Shown: positions 26,423-38,130, numbered from the stretch's first letter. The stretch is DNA of 64,000 nt from Physcomitrium patens (GCF_000002425.4 NC_037253.1:6358178-6422177); one strand, 5' to 3'. A program made the numbers and translations. Notes: generated by a model not told the origin, from the sequence alone.

Positions 26423-28207
26423 TATCAAGCACATGAACTAAAAGAAGATGCATAAACTTATGAAATTCATATATAAAAAAAGTGATAAAATAAAAATAAA
26501 GAAGTATATATATTAAAAAGAAATTGAAACAACTATTGCTAAAAGACAAGAAAACTAGAGACTATTGAATCTAGATTAGAAGCAAGAAAGGAGTTGATAA
26601 GAGTGAAGAAGGCTTCATCCATTGTCATACTGTAAAAGTTTATAATATATAAAACTTAGTTAAAATATATTATATATTAATAAATCTAGATGTATATTAG
26701 AATAGTTAATAGATTAATTTAAAGAGAGTGGATATAAAATACTTTATTTTGAATTTTATCTATTTTTATTATAACATTTAAAAAAATTATATGACCTAAA
26801 TGTTTAATATGAAGCCTTGAGAGGAGATTAGAGCCTAAAGAAGAAATTTTTAACTAATAGGAGCCTTATTGGGAGGGATGAAAGCAAGGCATGGTTGAAT
26901 GAAGGCAAGAAATGAGGATCTTCATTCCTATTGGTCGAAGGCCATGCCCAATGGACTTTAAGGAGGCTGCGTGAAGCCTTATTAGAGATTAGGATTTCTC
27001 TTTCAAAGTCATTCGAGCTCTGGAGGCTAAGGTCAGCAAGTTCAGGGTTTTGGATATAATTTGGATGAAGAGTTTATATGATTTCGAGTTTTTGTCAAGG
27101 AGATATAGGTGTTCAAGGTTAAAGTGTCAAATTTGTACCTATTGTCACTCTTTAAAGCATAACATATGCGTATAGAGAGCAATGAAAGATCGGTGATTGG
27201 AGTAAGAGAGAACACTTTCTTGGCTACACTTTATATATATTATTTGATGAATTTCAAGTCTAGATAAAGGAGTTATAGGGCATTGAAGACAGCACATGTA
27301 ATTCAAAGGCAATAAGTGAGTCATTTTGTTGATAGTAATAGTTGGAGCCCTATCTTGAGTTTTTGGATGAATTTTTGGCTCAAATTTTTTGTAAGTGTAA
27401 ATTATTAGATTAAAAATTTATAAATCAAAGTTTCATGATATTTGAATGCTTATTTTCTGAGATATAAAGAAATTAGCATGCAGATGTATCTAAGCTAGGG
27501 TTTAAAGCTACTCTTAGGATTTTGGTGATATCTCAAGATCCGTAACAAATTTATAGTTAATTTTTTTTGTGATAGCTTTTGAAAGTATATCAGTACTTCA
27601 TGTGAAATTTTAGATTTTTTGGACAATCTGATCTTGAGATATGAGCTGTTGAAGTTTGAAAAATATTTCTCATAAGAATATATAAGGTTTTAAGATACTT
27701 TATCATATATTTGGGTGTTTTTTGGTACTTGGGCTTATGTATTGATATAAATATCCTAAAAAAATACTATATATATATATATATATATATAAACTTGATA
27801 TTTTTATATCTTAGACTTGATTGAGTATTTAGTGGGAGCTAGAAGCCCAGCGCTTTCTTGAAGCAAAGTCTCTCTATCCCGACACCGTGCCTTTATATAT
27901 ACTATCTACCTAAGATCTATATGGCAACATTCTAAAAGACCTCCAAAAACATATTGACTTTGTATGATACTTATCTTGACTTACAAGGTAAATTTTTTAT
28001 ATAGGCACGACATAATTAGCTTGTTCCATAAGCTACTAATACATGTGGCATGTGGTTAGCTTATTGACCAAGTTTCTAACCTACTAATCAACTACAAATA
28101 CATATAAAATCAAAACAGTGTCTAAAAAAACTTTTTTAGAAAGTATTATAAAATTAATCTATTTTTACCTATTTCTACTTATTCATATTATCTATATGAT
28201 AATTATA

Positions 28208-28257
<50 letters not shown>

Positions 28258-28263
28258 ATGACA
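26423..28263 (-). repeat. 3' LTR of the gypsy element, carrying a 1.26-kb insertion
   Basis: This LTR matches the copy at 34776-35326 on both sides of a foreign block (26621-27882). On the minus strand it begins TGTCATGG at 28263, directly after the purine tract AGAAGAGAAGATAA (polypurine tract), so it is the 3' LTR. The left edge follows AGAAT at 26418-26422, which pairs with AGAAC at 35327-35331 as a 5-bp target-site duplication with one C-to-T difference. A long (AT)n tract (about 28209-28255) is expanded relative to the other LTR. Confidence 0.85.
26621..27882 (+). mobile_element. 1.26-kb non-coding insertion, copy 1 (in the gypsy 3' LTR)
   Basis: The intact LTR at 34776-35326 reads GGCTTCATCC-TTGCCTTTATAT across this point, so the block between is an insertion. 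It matches a second copy at about 29796-31049 in the same orientation along its length, including AAGCAAGGYATG, CTTCATTCCTATT, GCCCAATGGRCTTTAAGGAGG and AGTATTTAGTGG. No open frame or pol domain is present. It looks like a solo LTR or a small non-autonomous element. The edges are uncertain by about 5-10 bp. CATCC/CACCG is a possible imperfect target duplication. Orientation is nominal. Confidence 0.75.
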
Positions 28264-28277
28264 TTATCTTCTCTTCT
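28264..28277 (-). other. Polypurine tract of the gypsy element
   Basis: On the minus strand AGAAGAGAAGATAA directly precedes the TGTCATGG that opens the 3' LTR. This is the position and composition expected of the primer for plus-strand DNA synthesis. Confidence 0.75.
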
Positions 28278-28904
28278 AAAGTTAAGTTCTATGAAGAGCG
28301 GTGATCATATATTAAAGAAGTTTAAGATGCGAGAAATTATATTTGCTATATATTGTGATCTTTATTCCCTTTGAAGGTAGTTGATAGGTCCTCTTACTTA
28401 TTGATAATACCCTATTCTAGGGCAAGAAGACTACCTTGTGATTTGATCATTGTTGAAACCTTTGTAACTTCTTTAAAGAAAAAAATTTGTAGAACCATCA
28501 AGAGTTGTACCTACCTCCAATAAATCACCAAACATGGAAAGTCTTTTTTCAAATCCAGATATCAAATGTATTATATCTTGCCATCTATTCAGGGAAGAAG
28601 ATGTTGTTCTTAAAGGTCTTCATCTTTATTATGTCATCTTGAATGCTATGATATTTGTAATGTCTTGTCTAGTAAGTCAGCAAATGATGGCTCTTGAGTT
28701 GAATTTATTGACTGTTAATTTTTTATCTTTTTAATGCTATAATTATATAAAAACTACAAACAAGAATAGAAGATAGAATGCAATCTTTTCTGAATTTTAT
28801 TTCTTTTATAACAAATATTTGCAATCCTTTATCTTGGTTTTGATGGATGTTGTTGATAAAAAGCTTTGACCTTCTTTGTTATTTTGTAATTTTTTTTTTG
28901 GCTC

Positions 28905-29123
28905 CTATGTGCATTCCATAATATTATATTTACACCAATAAACAAGATATTTTAACTTATTTGGGCATTGCCTTGAGTCTAGTACTTCTTCCACTTCAAA
29001 ATCTTCATTATTGTCTACTTTTATATGAGAAGGTGGGACTTCTTTTTTTCTTGGTATGTTCACAGCCTTGTATGATTCAAGAAGAGATACATGAAATATA
29101 AGATGGATCTTCATTGACTCCAA
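28905..29123 (-). pseudogene. Gypsy integrase C-terminus with chromodomain
   Basis: The minus-strand frame reads IHLIFHVSLLESYK, the usual end of a chromovirus integrase, followed by FEVEEVLDSRQCPNKLKYLV and YWCKY, a chromodomain with its acidic-aromatic start and Tyr-Leu-Val-Tyr-Trp core. In active elements this domain guides integration to chromatin carrying particular histone marks. The frame ends prematurely after about 73 residues. Confidence 0.85.
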
Positions 29124-29443
29124 TACATGTAATCCATAAGCAACTAGATTGATTTATCCTTAAATAGGAAAAGATTCAAGCCTATGGTAGTCCAACTTAT
29201 CACAAGGACAAATAGTCTTGATATTATGATAAAATAACCATACCTTGTTACCTACATTGAATTATAGTTATTCCTTATAATAGACATTTACATTGATCTT
29301 TTGTCATTCTTTAATTGTACCTTTATTATTACATGTAATTCTAATAAATGCTTAATTAAAGCTTCTGCCATAGGATTATCAACTTTTAAAAAGTCAAAAG
29401 TATCAAATTATGGATGATAATCATAATTAGCAAAGAAAGGTAC

Positions 29444-29790
29444 TTATTGTATAGAAAAATGCATTGTATTATTACAAGCAAAATTTTCCAATGGCAAGAA
29501 GGTTGTCCAATCATCTTGTTGATAATTGATGATACATCTTAAGTATTGCTCCAAAACTTGATTTATACACTCTATCTGTTCATTAGTTTGAAGATGAAAG
29601 GCTAAAAAAAGCTTTATTTCTACTTTTAGAATCTTAAAAAGGATTTTCCAAAATCTTGATAAAAATTGAGTCCTCCTATTTAATATATCATCTTTCAACA
29701 ATCCATGATATCAATAGATATTATCAAGAAAAAGCTCGATAATTTTTTTACATATAATAGATTTTTTATATAGTACAAAATGTACTATTT
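29444..29790 (-). pseudogene. Gypsy integrase core, second piece
   Basis: After the inserted 1.26-kb repeat the minus strand resumes within integrase (HFVLYKKS, then ELFLDNIY), passes a TGA, and reads LNRRTQFLSRFW, HLQTNEQIECINQVLEQYLR and NYQQDDWTTFLPL. The catalytic position normally Asp in the Asp-Arg-Gly-Thr-Gln-Phe motif is Asn here, while the later catalytic Glu (in QIECINQ) is kept. Confidence 0.8.
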
Positions 29791-29795
29791 TGATA

Positions 29796-31049
29796 GTATG
29801 ATATTGTATTGTAGTTGCTTATAGTATGTAAAAAATAATTAAAACATATATTATGTTTGTAAGTCTTAATTTGGATTAAAGTGGTTAATAAGTAAATTTA
29901 AAGAGAGTTGATATAAGAAAATTTATTTAAAAATTTATCTATTTTGATTATAATATTTATTTTATATAAGATTTAGATATTTAGTATAAAAATTAAGAGA
30001 AGATTGGAGTCTAAAGATGAATGCTTAAACTATTAAGAAGCTTATTAGGAAGGATGAAAGCAAGGTATGATTGGATGAAGGCAAGGAGTGAAGATCTTCA
30101 TTCCTATTAGTCAAATGTCATGCCCAATGGGCTTTAAGGAGGTTGTTCGAGGCCTTATTAGGGATTAGGGTTTTTCTTTTGAGGTAATTTGAGCTTTAGA
30201 GGCTAAGATCAAAAAATTTTGATTTTTGAATATGGTTTGGGTACAAATTTTGTGTGATTTGGAGTTTTTATGAAGATGTTATAGGCACTCTAAGTTAAGG
30301 TATCAATTTTGTATCTATTGTCATTCTTTGAGGCATAACATACACTTATGGAGAGCAAAAAAGAATCGGCAATTGGGATTAGAGAAAACACTTCTTCAAA
30401 TATACTTTTCATATATTATATGATAAATTCTAAATCTAGATGAAGGATTTATAGGGCGTTGAAGACAACACATGTAATTCAAAGACAATAAGTGAGTTGT
30501 TTTATTGATAGTAATGGTTGGATTCATATTTTGAGTTTTTGGACGAATTTTTGGCTCAAAATTTTTATAAGTGTGTGTTATTAGGTTAAGAAGCTATAAA
30601 TCAAAGTTTTATAGTATTTTAATACTTAATTTGTGAGTTATGAAGAAAATTGCATGTAGGTGTATGTAAATAAGGATTTAAAGCTACTGTTAGGGTTTTG
30701 GTAATATCTCAAGATCCATAATGAATTTGTAGTTGAAATATATTTTGATAGTTGTTGAAAGTATATTAGTACTTCATATAAAATTTTAATTTGTTTAGAC
30801 AATCCAATCGTGTGATATAAACTATTAAAATTTAGAAAAAAAAATCCATAAGAATATATAAGGTTTTAAGATATTTTATCATATATTTGAATGTTTTCTT
30901 TTGTACTTAGGCTTATGTATTGATGTAATTGCTCTAAAAGAAAAAATATCATATATATCAACTTGGAACTTTAATATCTTAGACTTAATTAAGTATTTAG
31001 TGGCAGCCAAAAATCTAGTGCTTTCTTGAGGCAGATTCTCTCTACTCTG
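29796..31049 (+). mobile_element. 1.26-kb non-coding insertion, copy 2 (in the gypsy integrase)
   Basis: The integrase frame stops after MDFIIDL...YDSIFAIIDH near 31057 and resumes near 29790, and the block between matches copy 1 (26621-27882) in the same orientation. TGATA is present at both edges (29791-29795 and 31048-31052), consistent with a 5-bp target duplication, although the exact boundary is ambiguous because the ends are themselves TGATA-like. It holds no coding domain. It may be a solo LTR of another family. Confidence 0.75.
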
Positions 31050-31120
31050 ATAATGATCTATTATTGCAAATATAGAATCATACAAACCTAAGATTATAAG
31101 ATCTATAATAAAATCCATAG
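31050..31120 (-). pseudogene. Gypsy integrase core, first piece
   Basis: The minus strand reads SFVSMDFIIDLIILGLYDSI and then FAIIDH, the start of the catalytic core with its first Asp (in MDFIIDL). The frame then runs into the inserted repeat. More decayed zinc-binding integrase sequence probably occupies about 31120-31400, but I could not read it with confidence. Confidence 0.75.
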
Positions 31121-31759
31121 AAACAAAAGACCATATTATTTTGGAATAGGTAATGGCTAAAGAAATCTATAAAATCAATGACGAGGAGATTTTGACCTTG
31201 AAAAAATGTCACATGATTGAAAAAAGTCATTTATAGCCTTCCACATTTTTTGCCACTAAAAATCTCTGAAAATTAGTTCCAAATTTTTGTTGTATCCAAA
31301 TTTTCATAATGCTAGAAAGTTGTGACATGCTTTAAATACATGTAACCATGTTTCTTTTTATAAAACATATAGGCATCTTTTGAAATAAAGTAGATTATTT
31401 TTGAAGTCAAACTTAGAAGTATCATGAGACTTAAAAGAAGTATTTTGATATCATGAACAAAAGGATCAAAGGACAAACTTAATTGAATTTACTTGAAAAA
31501 AATTGAATCAATGATCAATGTTGATTTCATTATTTGGGGATGAAATTTTTTTGGCTTCAATAAAATTATCCTTTATTGATCAAAAGTTGCATCTCCTTCT
31601 TTTGGTGTAAGATAAGTACGTTTAAAAAATGCATCAAATAAACTTGATTATTTTCTTAGTCAATAAATGATATTGAACTCAAATCTTAATAAAAATATGC
31701 TCCAATAAGCTTGGTGACAATTCATAACACGTATTGACATGAAATACTTTAGGTTCTTG

Positions 31760-32038
31760 TCATCTATATTTATGATGACTAGATTGAAAGCACCTTCTAG
31801 ATATAGATACCATTCTTGAAAAAAAATCCATAATTATAAGAAGTTCTTTGTTGTAGATCTTATAATTAATCTCAACTGCTGAGAATTTCTTAGAATACAA
31901 AACTACTAGATATAGCTTGTCATCTTTTCCTATTTGTAACAAAACAACACCTATAGCAAAATTTGATGTATTAGTTTCTATAAAAAATACCTTAGAAAAG
32001 TTGACACAATACAAGATTGATATAAAAATAAATATCAA
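31760..32038 (-). pseudogene. Gypsy RNase H domain
   Basis: The minus strand reads FFIETNTSNFAIGVVLLQIG, then YSKKFSAVEINYKIYNKELL, the typical gypsy RNase H. The usual Asp in the ETDAS motif is Asn here, a G-to-A type change. Confidence 0.85.
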
Positions 32039-32206
32039 TTTTAAGGCTTTAAAAGATGCTTCAGCTTTTTTGCTCTAATCAAAATTTTTTTTGTATGTAA
32101 GACATGTAAGATGAGCCGCAATTTAAAAAAAAATCTTAATGAAGTTATGATAGTAATTGACAAAGTCCAAAAAGCATTGCACATCTCTTATTGTTCTTAA
32201 AATCTT

Positions 32207-32835
32207 TCAATCTATAATAGTTTGAACCTTCTTTGGATCCATCATAAGTCTTTTGTTAGAAATAATATATCTTAGAAAGTCAACTTGAGTAGTATAGAAT
32301 ACACACTTTTCTAATTTGGCATATAATCCTGCATCTCTAAATTTTTGTAACACACAACAAACATAAATTTCATCCTCTTTTATATTCTTAGAATAGATAA
32401 AAATATCGTCTAAGAAATAGATAATAAAATTATCTAGAAATTCACAAAAAACATCATTCATAAGATGTTGAAAAGTAGCTCATGCATTCGTGAGTAAAAA
32501 AAGGCATGACATTATATTCAAAGTGCCCATACTTTGTTCAAAATATCTTCTTCTATTCATCTCCTTTTTTTAATACAAATTAAGTTATATGTTCTTTGTA
32601 GATCTATTTTTGTATAGATCTTAGCTTGATTTAATTGATTAAAAAGTCTAAATATCAAAAATAAAGGATACCTATTTTTTATGATAATCTTATTGAGTTC
32701 TTGATAATCTATGTACATTTGTAGTGATCCATCTTTTTTCTTCACAAATAAGATAGGAGCTCTTACAAGAGATTTCAAATAGCATGTAAATTTTTTAGCC
32801 AAGTTTTCATTAATGTACTTCTTAAATTCAATCAA
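32207..32835 (-). pseudogene. Gypsy reverse transcriptase
   Basis: Two frames cover RT. Residues at 32835-32557 include ILFVKKKDGSLQMYIDYQEL and KNRYPLFLI. Residues at 32461-32207 include NDVFCEFLDNFIIYFLDDIF, where the paired aspartates of the active site survive as Leu-Asp-Asp, followed by YSKNIKEDE and AKLEKCVF. The two pieces are out of frame with each other, so the protein is broken. Confidence 0.87.
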
Positions 32836-33129
32836 TTTATTTTGTAATAAATTGTAGATTGGACCAAATGGTGGCTAACTTCTCCCTTTAAGATCAATTG
32901 AGCAATCATATGGATAATAATTTGGAAGAATATTTACATTTTTCTTTTCTAAAATATCTTGAAAATCTTAATATTGACTTAGAATGACACTTGAAGTCTT
33001 TTTATCATTAAAAATGGATGTGGCATAAATTTAAAAATGTTATCTTTCTTTTGCTGCATATAAGAAAGCTATTACATCTATAAGTACAAGTTTGACTATA
33101 CTAGATTCATGGCTTTTTATAAAACTTTT

Positions 33130-33500
33130 AATAATACTCTGAAAAAAGTTAAGTTTATAAAAAATCCAATCTATCAAAGGATTATACTTTTTTAGCCACA
33201 ATAAATCTAAAATGATTGGATTAAAAAGAAACCTAATTATATAAAAAACTACATAAGTATTCTGACTATTTATTGCTACACCTATAGAAAGTGTTTTATG
33301 AATAATATCTTCAGAAGATAACGGATGGCCACCTATAACTTCTACATATACGAATTTAGTTTTTTTTACTAATGATATTCTATAGTTTTTAACAAATTCT
33401 TCATCTAAGAAAAAAGTTGAGGCTCTTAAATCTATTAAGAAAGAATCTTTGTGATTATTTTGTAATTATTAGGTCCTAAATGCACATCTATTATGAAACA
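33130..33500 (-). pseudogene. Gypsy protease region
   Basis: The minus strand reads FFLDEEFVKNYRISLVKKTK, VYVEVIGGHPLSSEDI and later NPIILDLLWLKKYNPLIDW, the retropepsin region of plant gypsy elements. The Asp-Ser/Thr-Gly catalytic triplet is not intact. Confidence 0.7.
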
Positions 33501-33639
33501 AGGAGTAGTTTTTGAAGAGAGGATAGGACCTTCATTTATACAAGATTCTAGCTACATGGTCTCTATTGTAGCTATATAAATTTGCTTTCTAACATTTTTT
33601 CATCTTTGACAATTGTACTCTTTATTTTGTAGTTGCATC

Positions 33640-33715
33640 ATTTCTTTGGATAGTATTGAGCAATGTGCTTAGCTTCTCAATTATATAAATATAGTCCTTC
33701 TTCACAATGACAAGT
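33640..33715 (-). pseudogene. Gypsy gag zinc knuckle, damaged
   Basis: Minus-strand reading EEGLYLYN, a stop, then EAKHIAQYYP keeps the spacing of a CCHC knuckle, but the Cys positions are replaced by Tyr or Asn. The change of Cys to Tyr is a G-to-A type mutation. Confidence 0.55.
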
Positions 33716-34284
33716 CTTTTCTTATTTGGTAAGAAGTTTAAAATATATCGCATGAATTTTCATGTCTTCTACTTCCAAATATTTAGATTAAGAGGTTGTT
33801 GGTATTATCATTGAATTGTAATAATTTGAAAGTTTTGTTCCATGATTCTTAGATTGAAACTCAAAAAACTAATTATTACACTTCATAGTAAAGTTAATTA
33901 TTTGATTCAATGTAAGAAGATCGAGTAATTTGAACATCAATTTTTTTATCTCATATTGTAATCCATAAAGAAATTAGTTGATAAAGGCAGCATGACCCAC
34001 TTAACATCAATTGCTAGTTGTCAAAATTATGAAGCATACGGTGTCATTGATTGATTGCCTTGTTGTAAGATACAAATCTTATTGGTTGCAATACAAATTG
34101 TATCATGTTTTTCATAAACAGATCAAAACTTTGTCAAATAAGTCTCAAGATTATCCAATATTTGATCTTGTTGTTTAAGAAAAGATTAAAACCATGTTAA
34201 TATCGAACCTAAGAAAAGTGTACTAATGAATCTAACTTTTGATCCTAGTATTGGATAGCTTTGGAATTGAAGTTCAATCATAAG

Positions 34285-34569
34285 TTATACTTGATTGATA
34301 AATCTTTGAAACTTAGATTTTGTGCCATCAAACTTCTTGGATAAGACAACTTTGGGTTCTCTAACATTAAAAGGATGTTCTATTATTGAAGAAAGGATGT
34401 AATTTAGTGTAGATGTTAAAGTAGCTCCAATCATATTTGTATCTTTACTTCTTGCTATTTTTTTTATTCTTGGTCGCAATAAACTAAGTTGATGCATCGC
34501 AAGCATCAACTCCTTCAATTGCTCTTGCATTTGTTCCATTATAGTCTTCATTCTCAAAAGCTTTGTCAT
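34285..34569 (-). pseudogene. Gypsy gag, N-terminal part
   Basis: The frame begins MTKLLRMKTIMEQMQEQLKE, a helical segment, and ends EPKVVLSKKFDGTKSKFQRF, the conserved gag entry region of plant gypsy elements (Pro-Lys...Phe-Asp-Gly). The downstream gag is broken by stops. It lies about 200 bp inside the 5' LTR, as expected. Confidence 0.8.
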
Positions 34570-34744
34570 GATAATACTTAGAAAAAAATATCTATTATTG
34601 CTTAAGACAAATAGAAAAGAAGACTTGAGAACAAAAAAATATTAAAAATAATCTTAGTTTAGAAGAGGATAATCTACAATTTCTAATATGCTTATGTCTT
34701 ATCAAGAGAAAGCGATAATCCACTCTTAATCAAGAGAAGATAAA

Positions 34745-34756
34745 GCTCTAATATTA
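34745..34756 (-). other. Probable tRNA-Met primer-binding site, mutated
   Basis: The plus strand reads GCTCTAATATTA. The complement of the standard tRNA-iMet primer site would be GCTCTGATACCA, so nine of twelve positions match and the three differences are all G-to-A or C-to-T. It lies 19 nt from the inferred inner edge of the 5' LTR, farther than usual, so the call is tentative. Confidence 0.5.
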
Positions 34757-34775
34757 TAACTGCAGACTTGTGAAT

Positions 34776-35326
34776 TGATCAAAGACATGAACTAAAAGAA
34801 GATGCATAAACTTGTAAAATTCATATAAAAAGAAAAGTAAAAAAATAGAAATAAAGAAATATGTATATTAAAAAGAAATTGGAATGGCTATTGTCAAAAT
34901 ACAAGAAAACTAGAGACATTTGAATCTAGATTAGAAGCAAGAAAAGAGTTGACAAGAATAAAGAAGGCTTCATCCTTGCCTTTATATATACTATCTACCT
35001 AGGCTCTATGTGGCAACGTTCTATAGGACCTCCAAAAATGTATTGACTTTGTATGATACATATCTTGACTTACAAGATAAGTTTTTTATATAGGCACTAC
35101 ATAGTTAGCTTATTCTACAAGCTACTAACACATATAGCACATGGTTAATTTTTTGAGTAAGTTTCTAACCTACTAATCAACTACAAATACATATAAAATC
35201 AAAAAAACATCTACAAAGCTTCTAAGAAGCTTTTCTAGAGGATATTATGAAATTAATCTACTTTTATCTACTTCTACATATTCATATTACTTATGTAATA
35301 ATTATAGTAGATATATATCCATGACA
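34776..35326 (-). repeat. 5' LTR of the gypsy element (about 551 bp)
   Basis: It begins TGATCAAAG and ends CCATGACA on the plus strand (TG...CA) and matches 26423-28263 apart from the insertion there. The outer neighbour AGAAC (35327-35331) pairs with AGAAT left of the other LTR. Over the ~235 bp I aligned by eye the two LTRs differ at roughly 10-13% of positions, fewer than the copia LTRs, so the gypsy insertion is younger. Confidence 0.85.
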
Positions 35327-35331
35327 AGAAC

Positions 35332-36420
35332 TTGAGTAGTTGCTTCCACTTTCGATTGTTAGAATTTCACTATTTTTGTTGGTATAGGCTTTGTTTCTTC
35401 TTCAATCATTTTTCCATTTAATCCATCATACATATATAATCTTGAGGCTTGAGGTTGAGATATTTCTAATTTATTTGGATGTTGAAAATCTAGTATATTA
35501 AGATTATTTCTATGATTCATATCTTCAATTTTTCCTAGAGAGATTAATCGCTAACTAAATAATTCATCCTTGTTATGAAAAAAAATCACATCTTGACTAA
35601 CAATCACTTTCTTTTTAAGTAAAAAATTTCACATCCTTTTGCCACTTTTGATTATTCAAAAAAAATATCCTTCCTTACCTTTTGCATTAAGCTTTTGACA
35701 TTTTTTCTTTGATATATGATATCAAGCAAAAAAATCAAAGCAATGAGCATTTTAAAGAGAAGGTTTTTCACCGTAAAAACTTCATGTGGTATCTTACCAA
35801 TGAGTCTTATAAGTGGAAGGTGATTACAAGTCCAAGTTATAAATTTTGTTGCAAATGTCCAATATTGATGATTCAACTTGACATCGTCTAGAAATTTTTG
35901 TATTTTTTCAAAAATAGTCTATATCATATGCTTTGCTATGCTAATAATTTTATTTTTATATGCAAGAGTGATTATATGTCAAATGCCTTTAACTTTAAAG
36001 TGATAACCAAACTTATTATTTAAGAATTCAATGCCATGTTCAGTAAAAGAAGTTTTTAACTTTCTTCTAATTCTTCTTTGTGCCTTCGTTTTCTAAGTCT
36101 TATAAGCAACATGTACTTGGTTATTAGTTTGAAGAAATGCAAGGCTACAATAGCCAACATATTCATCAATTTATAAAACTAACTATTTGGTACCACCAAA
36201 GCTAGTTGTATTAGAATAACAAAGGTCAAATACTACTACACCTAAAATACCATTGATATACTTATGCTTGTATGAAAAAGATTGCTTATAGGCGTTCTCA
36301 ATAATGCATGATTCACACATAGATATTTTATTCTTTTCCCTCTTAATCTTTAATCCTTCAATATAATTCATTTGATCTGCCTTCTTTATTGTATGCATTG
36401 AAGCATGTGCTAATGCTTAA
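35332..36420 (-). pseudogene. Copia GAG-pre-integrase and integrase region, decayed
   Basis: Minus-strand frames read MNYIEGLKIKREKNKI, then CESCIIENAYKQSFSYKHKY and GVVVFDLCYSNTTSFGGTK (36398-36183), which is GAG-pre-integrase passing into the integrase core. Further on they read LIRLIGKIPHEVFTVKNLLF and QRKNVKSLMQKVRKDIFF (35876-35652), the integrase C-terminal region. The Asp of the usual HSDLCGP motif survives in FDLCYS. Stops separate the pieces. Confidence 0.8.
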
Positions 36421-37149
36421 TGTCATTCAATAAGTGTATGATTTGAAATAGATGAGCTAAAAATTGTAGCAACCTCTTCAATTTCACAAGGCATAAGATA
36501 AGTTTTATCTCCTAACATGCTAGGTTTAGAGTTTAGGATTTAGGATTTAAGCTAATATCAAATCTTGGCCACCAAAAGCTAGTTATATTAGCAAATTTAA
36601 ATTTTAAATATTAAATTTAATAGATTATAATTTGTATTGGAATACAAATATGAGCTAATTGGCCTAAAAATAATACCAAATGTTTTTTAAACCAATACAA
36701 TTATATTGGCCATTTATGTAAGTAAGTCACTTGAAGATAAAATCCAATCAACTTCATTGATATCCAAGTTAAATTTGTAATTTTTCTTATATAAAGTTAC
36801 AATTAATAATAAAGTATCACATGCTCTAGAAATCCAATAGACATCCTTTACAACCATAAGAATACATTTTCTTGTAGAGTCTAAAATTATGAGATGTATT
36901 TCATTTGAGCCTCATGATTTGCTAATGCCACCATTATAGCTTTAAAATTGAATAGTTGCATTTTCATCAAAATTGATTAGCTTATTCATGTCTCTTTGGA
37001 TGTATATATCCACTACTCTATCAATGTATACATAATATCATAATTGAGACAATGATGCAATCATTATTTTTGAATTAAATGATATCTCTTGAGTTGAAAG
37101 AATAACAATAATGCTAGTATTTTCCATACTATTGCTATTTTTTTAGGAC

Positions 37150-37800
37150 ATTTTGTATTACCTCGCCAATGCCTTTTTTGTCCACAAGTCCTAGAAGTAC
37201 TTCTAGACTTATCAATCTTAGGCATCTATTTTTGTTGTGGATGGTACTTCTTTACGTCTTGTTTTCTTCTTATATGCACTGCTAAAGTAAAAAATGAAAA
37301 ATTAGTCTTCTCCTTCTTTCACATCTCCTTATCATAGAGAATAGATTGTACTACCTCTTTTATGCTTTTTTTCTTTTCTTATTTTTTCAATGCAATCAAC
37401 TAAATAAGTAGATTTCAAGATTTTGGAAATGTAATAAGTAAAAAAAAATACCATGCTTTATTTATTCATTTCACCATTGGCTTTAATATATTGATTCCTA
37501 AAATCAAAAATCATTCTAAGAAAAATCTCCATAGATTCTAGATCCACATATCAAAGATTATATAATTTCTTCATTAAAAATATCTTAATAATAATTTTTG
37601 AAAGCTTGTGGATCTTAGCCAATATGTCTCACATCTCCTTTGCAATATTAAATTTGCATATATCAGTTAATTGCAAAGGCTTAATATTGAGTGAAATCAA
37701 TGCTTGTGCTTCTACTTGGCTTGATTCCTATTTTAATTTTTCATCAATATCCATTGAATCTTTTAATGTCTTACCTATACACATGTAGAGCTTGCAAATG
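37150..37800 (-). pseudogene. Copia gag-like (UBN2) region with degenerate zinc knuckle
   Basis: The minus strand reads EKLKQESSQVEAQALISLNI, DICKFNIAKEMWDILAKIHK and LESMEIFLRMIFDFRNQYIK, the pattern of the copia gag/UBN2 domain (Trp-Asp-Ile-Leu core). Near 37200-37150 a CGQKRHWRGNTKCP-like stretch resembles the following CCHC knuckle. Several in-frame stops are present. Confidence 0.7.
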
Positions 37801-38130
37801 CGCATCAAATATTTCATAATGAATGCCTATGTGCCATATTTTTTTCATCTAATCAATTAATGTGATGATCCATTAAAGATGCTATTATCAATTCAATTAA
37901 TACAATAGCAATAAATAACTATAAGAAAACAATTAACAAATAATCTACAAATGTAATATTTGGAGAGTAGAAGTACCAAGCTATATTGGAGCAAAAAAGA
38001 CTTATCTTCACCACAAGCAACAAATGGGATTTAATTAAGTAAAAATCAGCATCAATAGAGTTAAATTCTTGCTCCAATGCTTCAACAACATTCTGGCATT
38101 GATGAAGATTTGGTAGCTGGCAGATCATCC

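Larger units (their letters stand above)
26423..35326 (-). mobile_element. Ty3/gypsy chromodomain retrotransposon, decayed, inside the copia element
   Basis: Minus-strand element with ~550-bp LTRs, a 5-bp duplication (AGAAT/AGAAC) and domains in gypsy order: gag (34569-34285), zinc knuckle (about 33710), protease (about 33500-33130), reverse transcriptase (32835-32207), RNase H (32038-31760), integrase in two pieces (31120-31055 and about 29790-29444) and a chromodomain (29123-28905). Integrase after RT/RNase H plus a C-terminal chromodomain places it among chromoviruses. Without two internal insertions it is about 6.4 kb. Many stops, frameshifts and lost catalytic residues show it is dead. 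It interrupts the copia pol frame between the integrase and RT regions. Confidence 0.9.
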
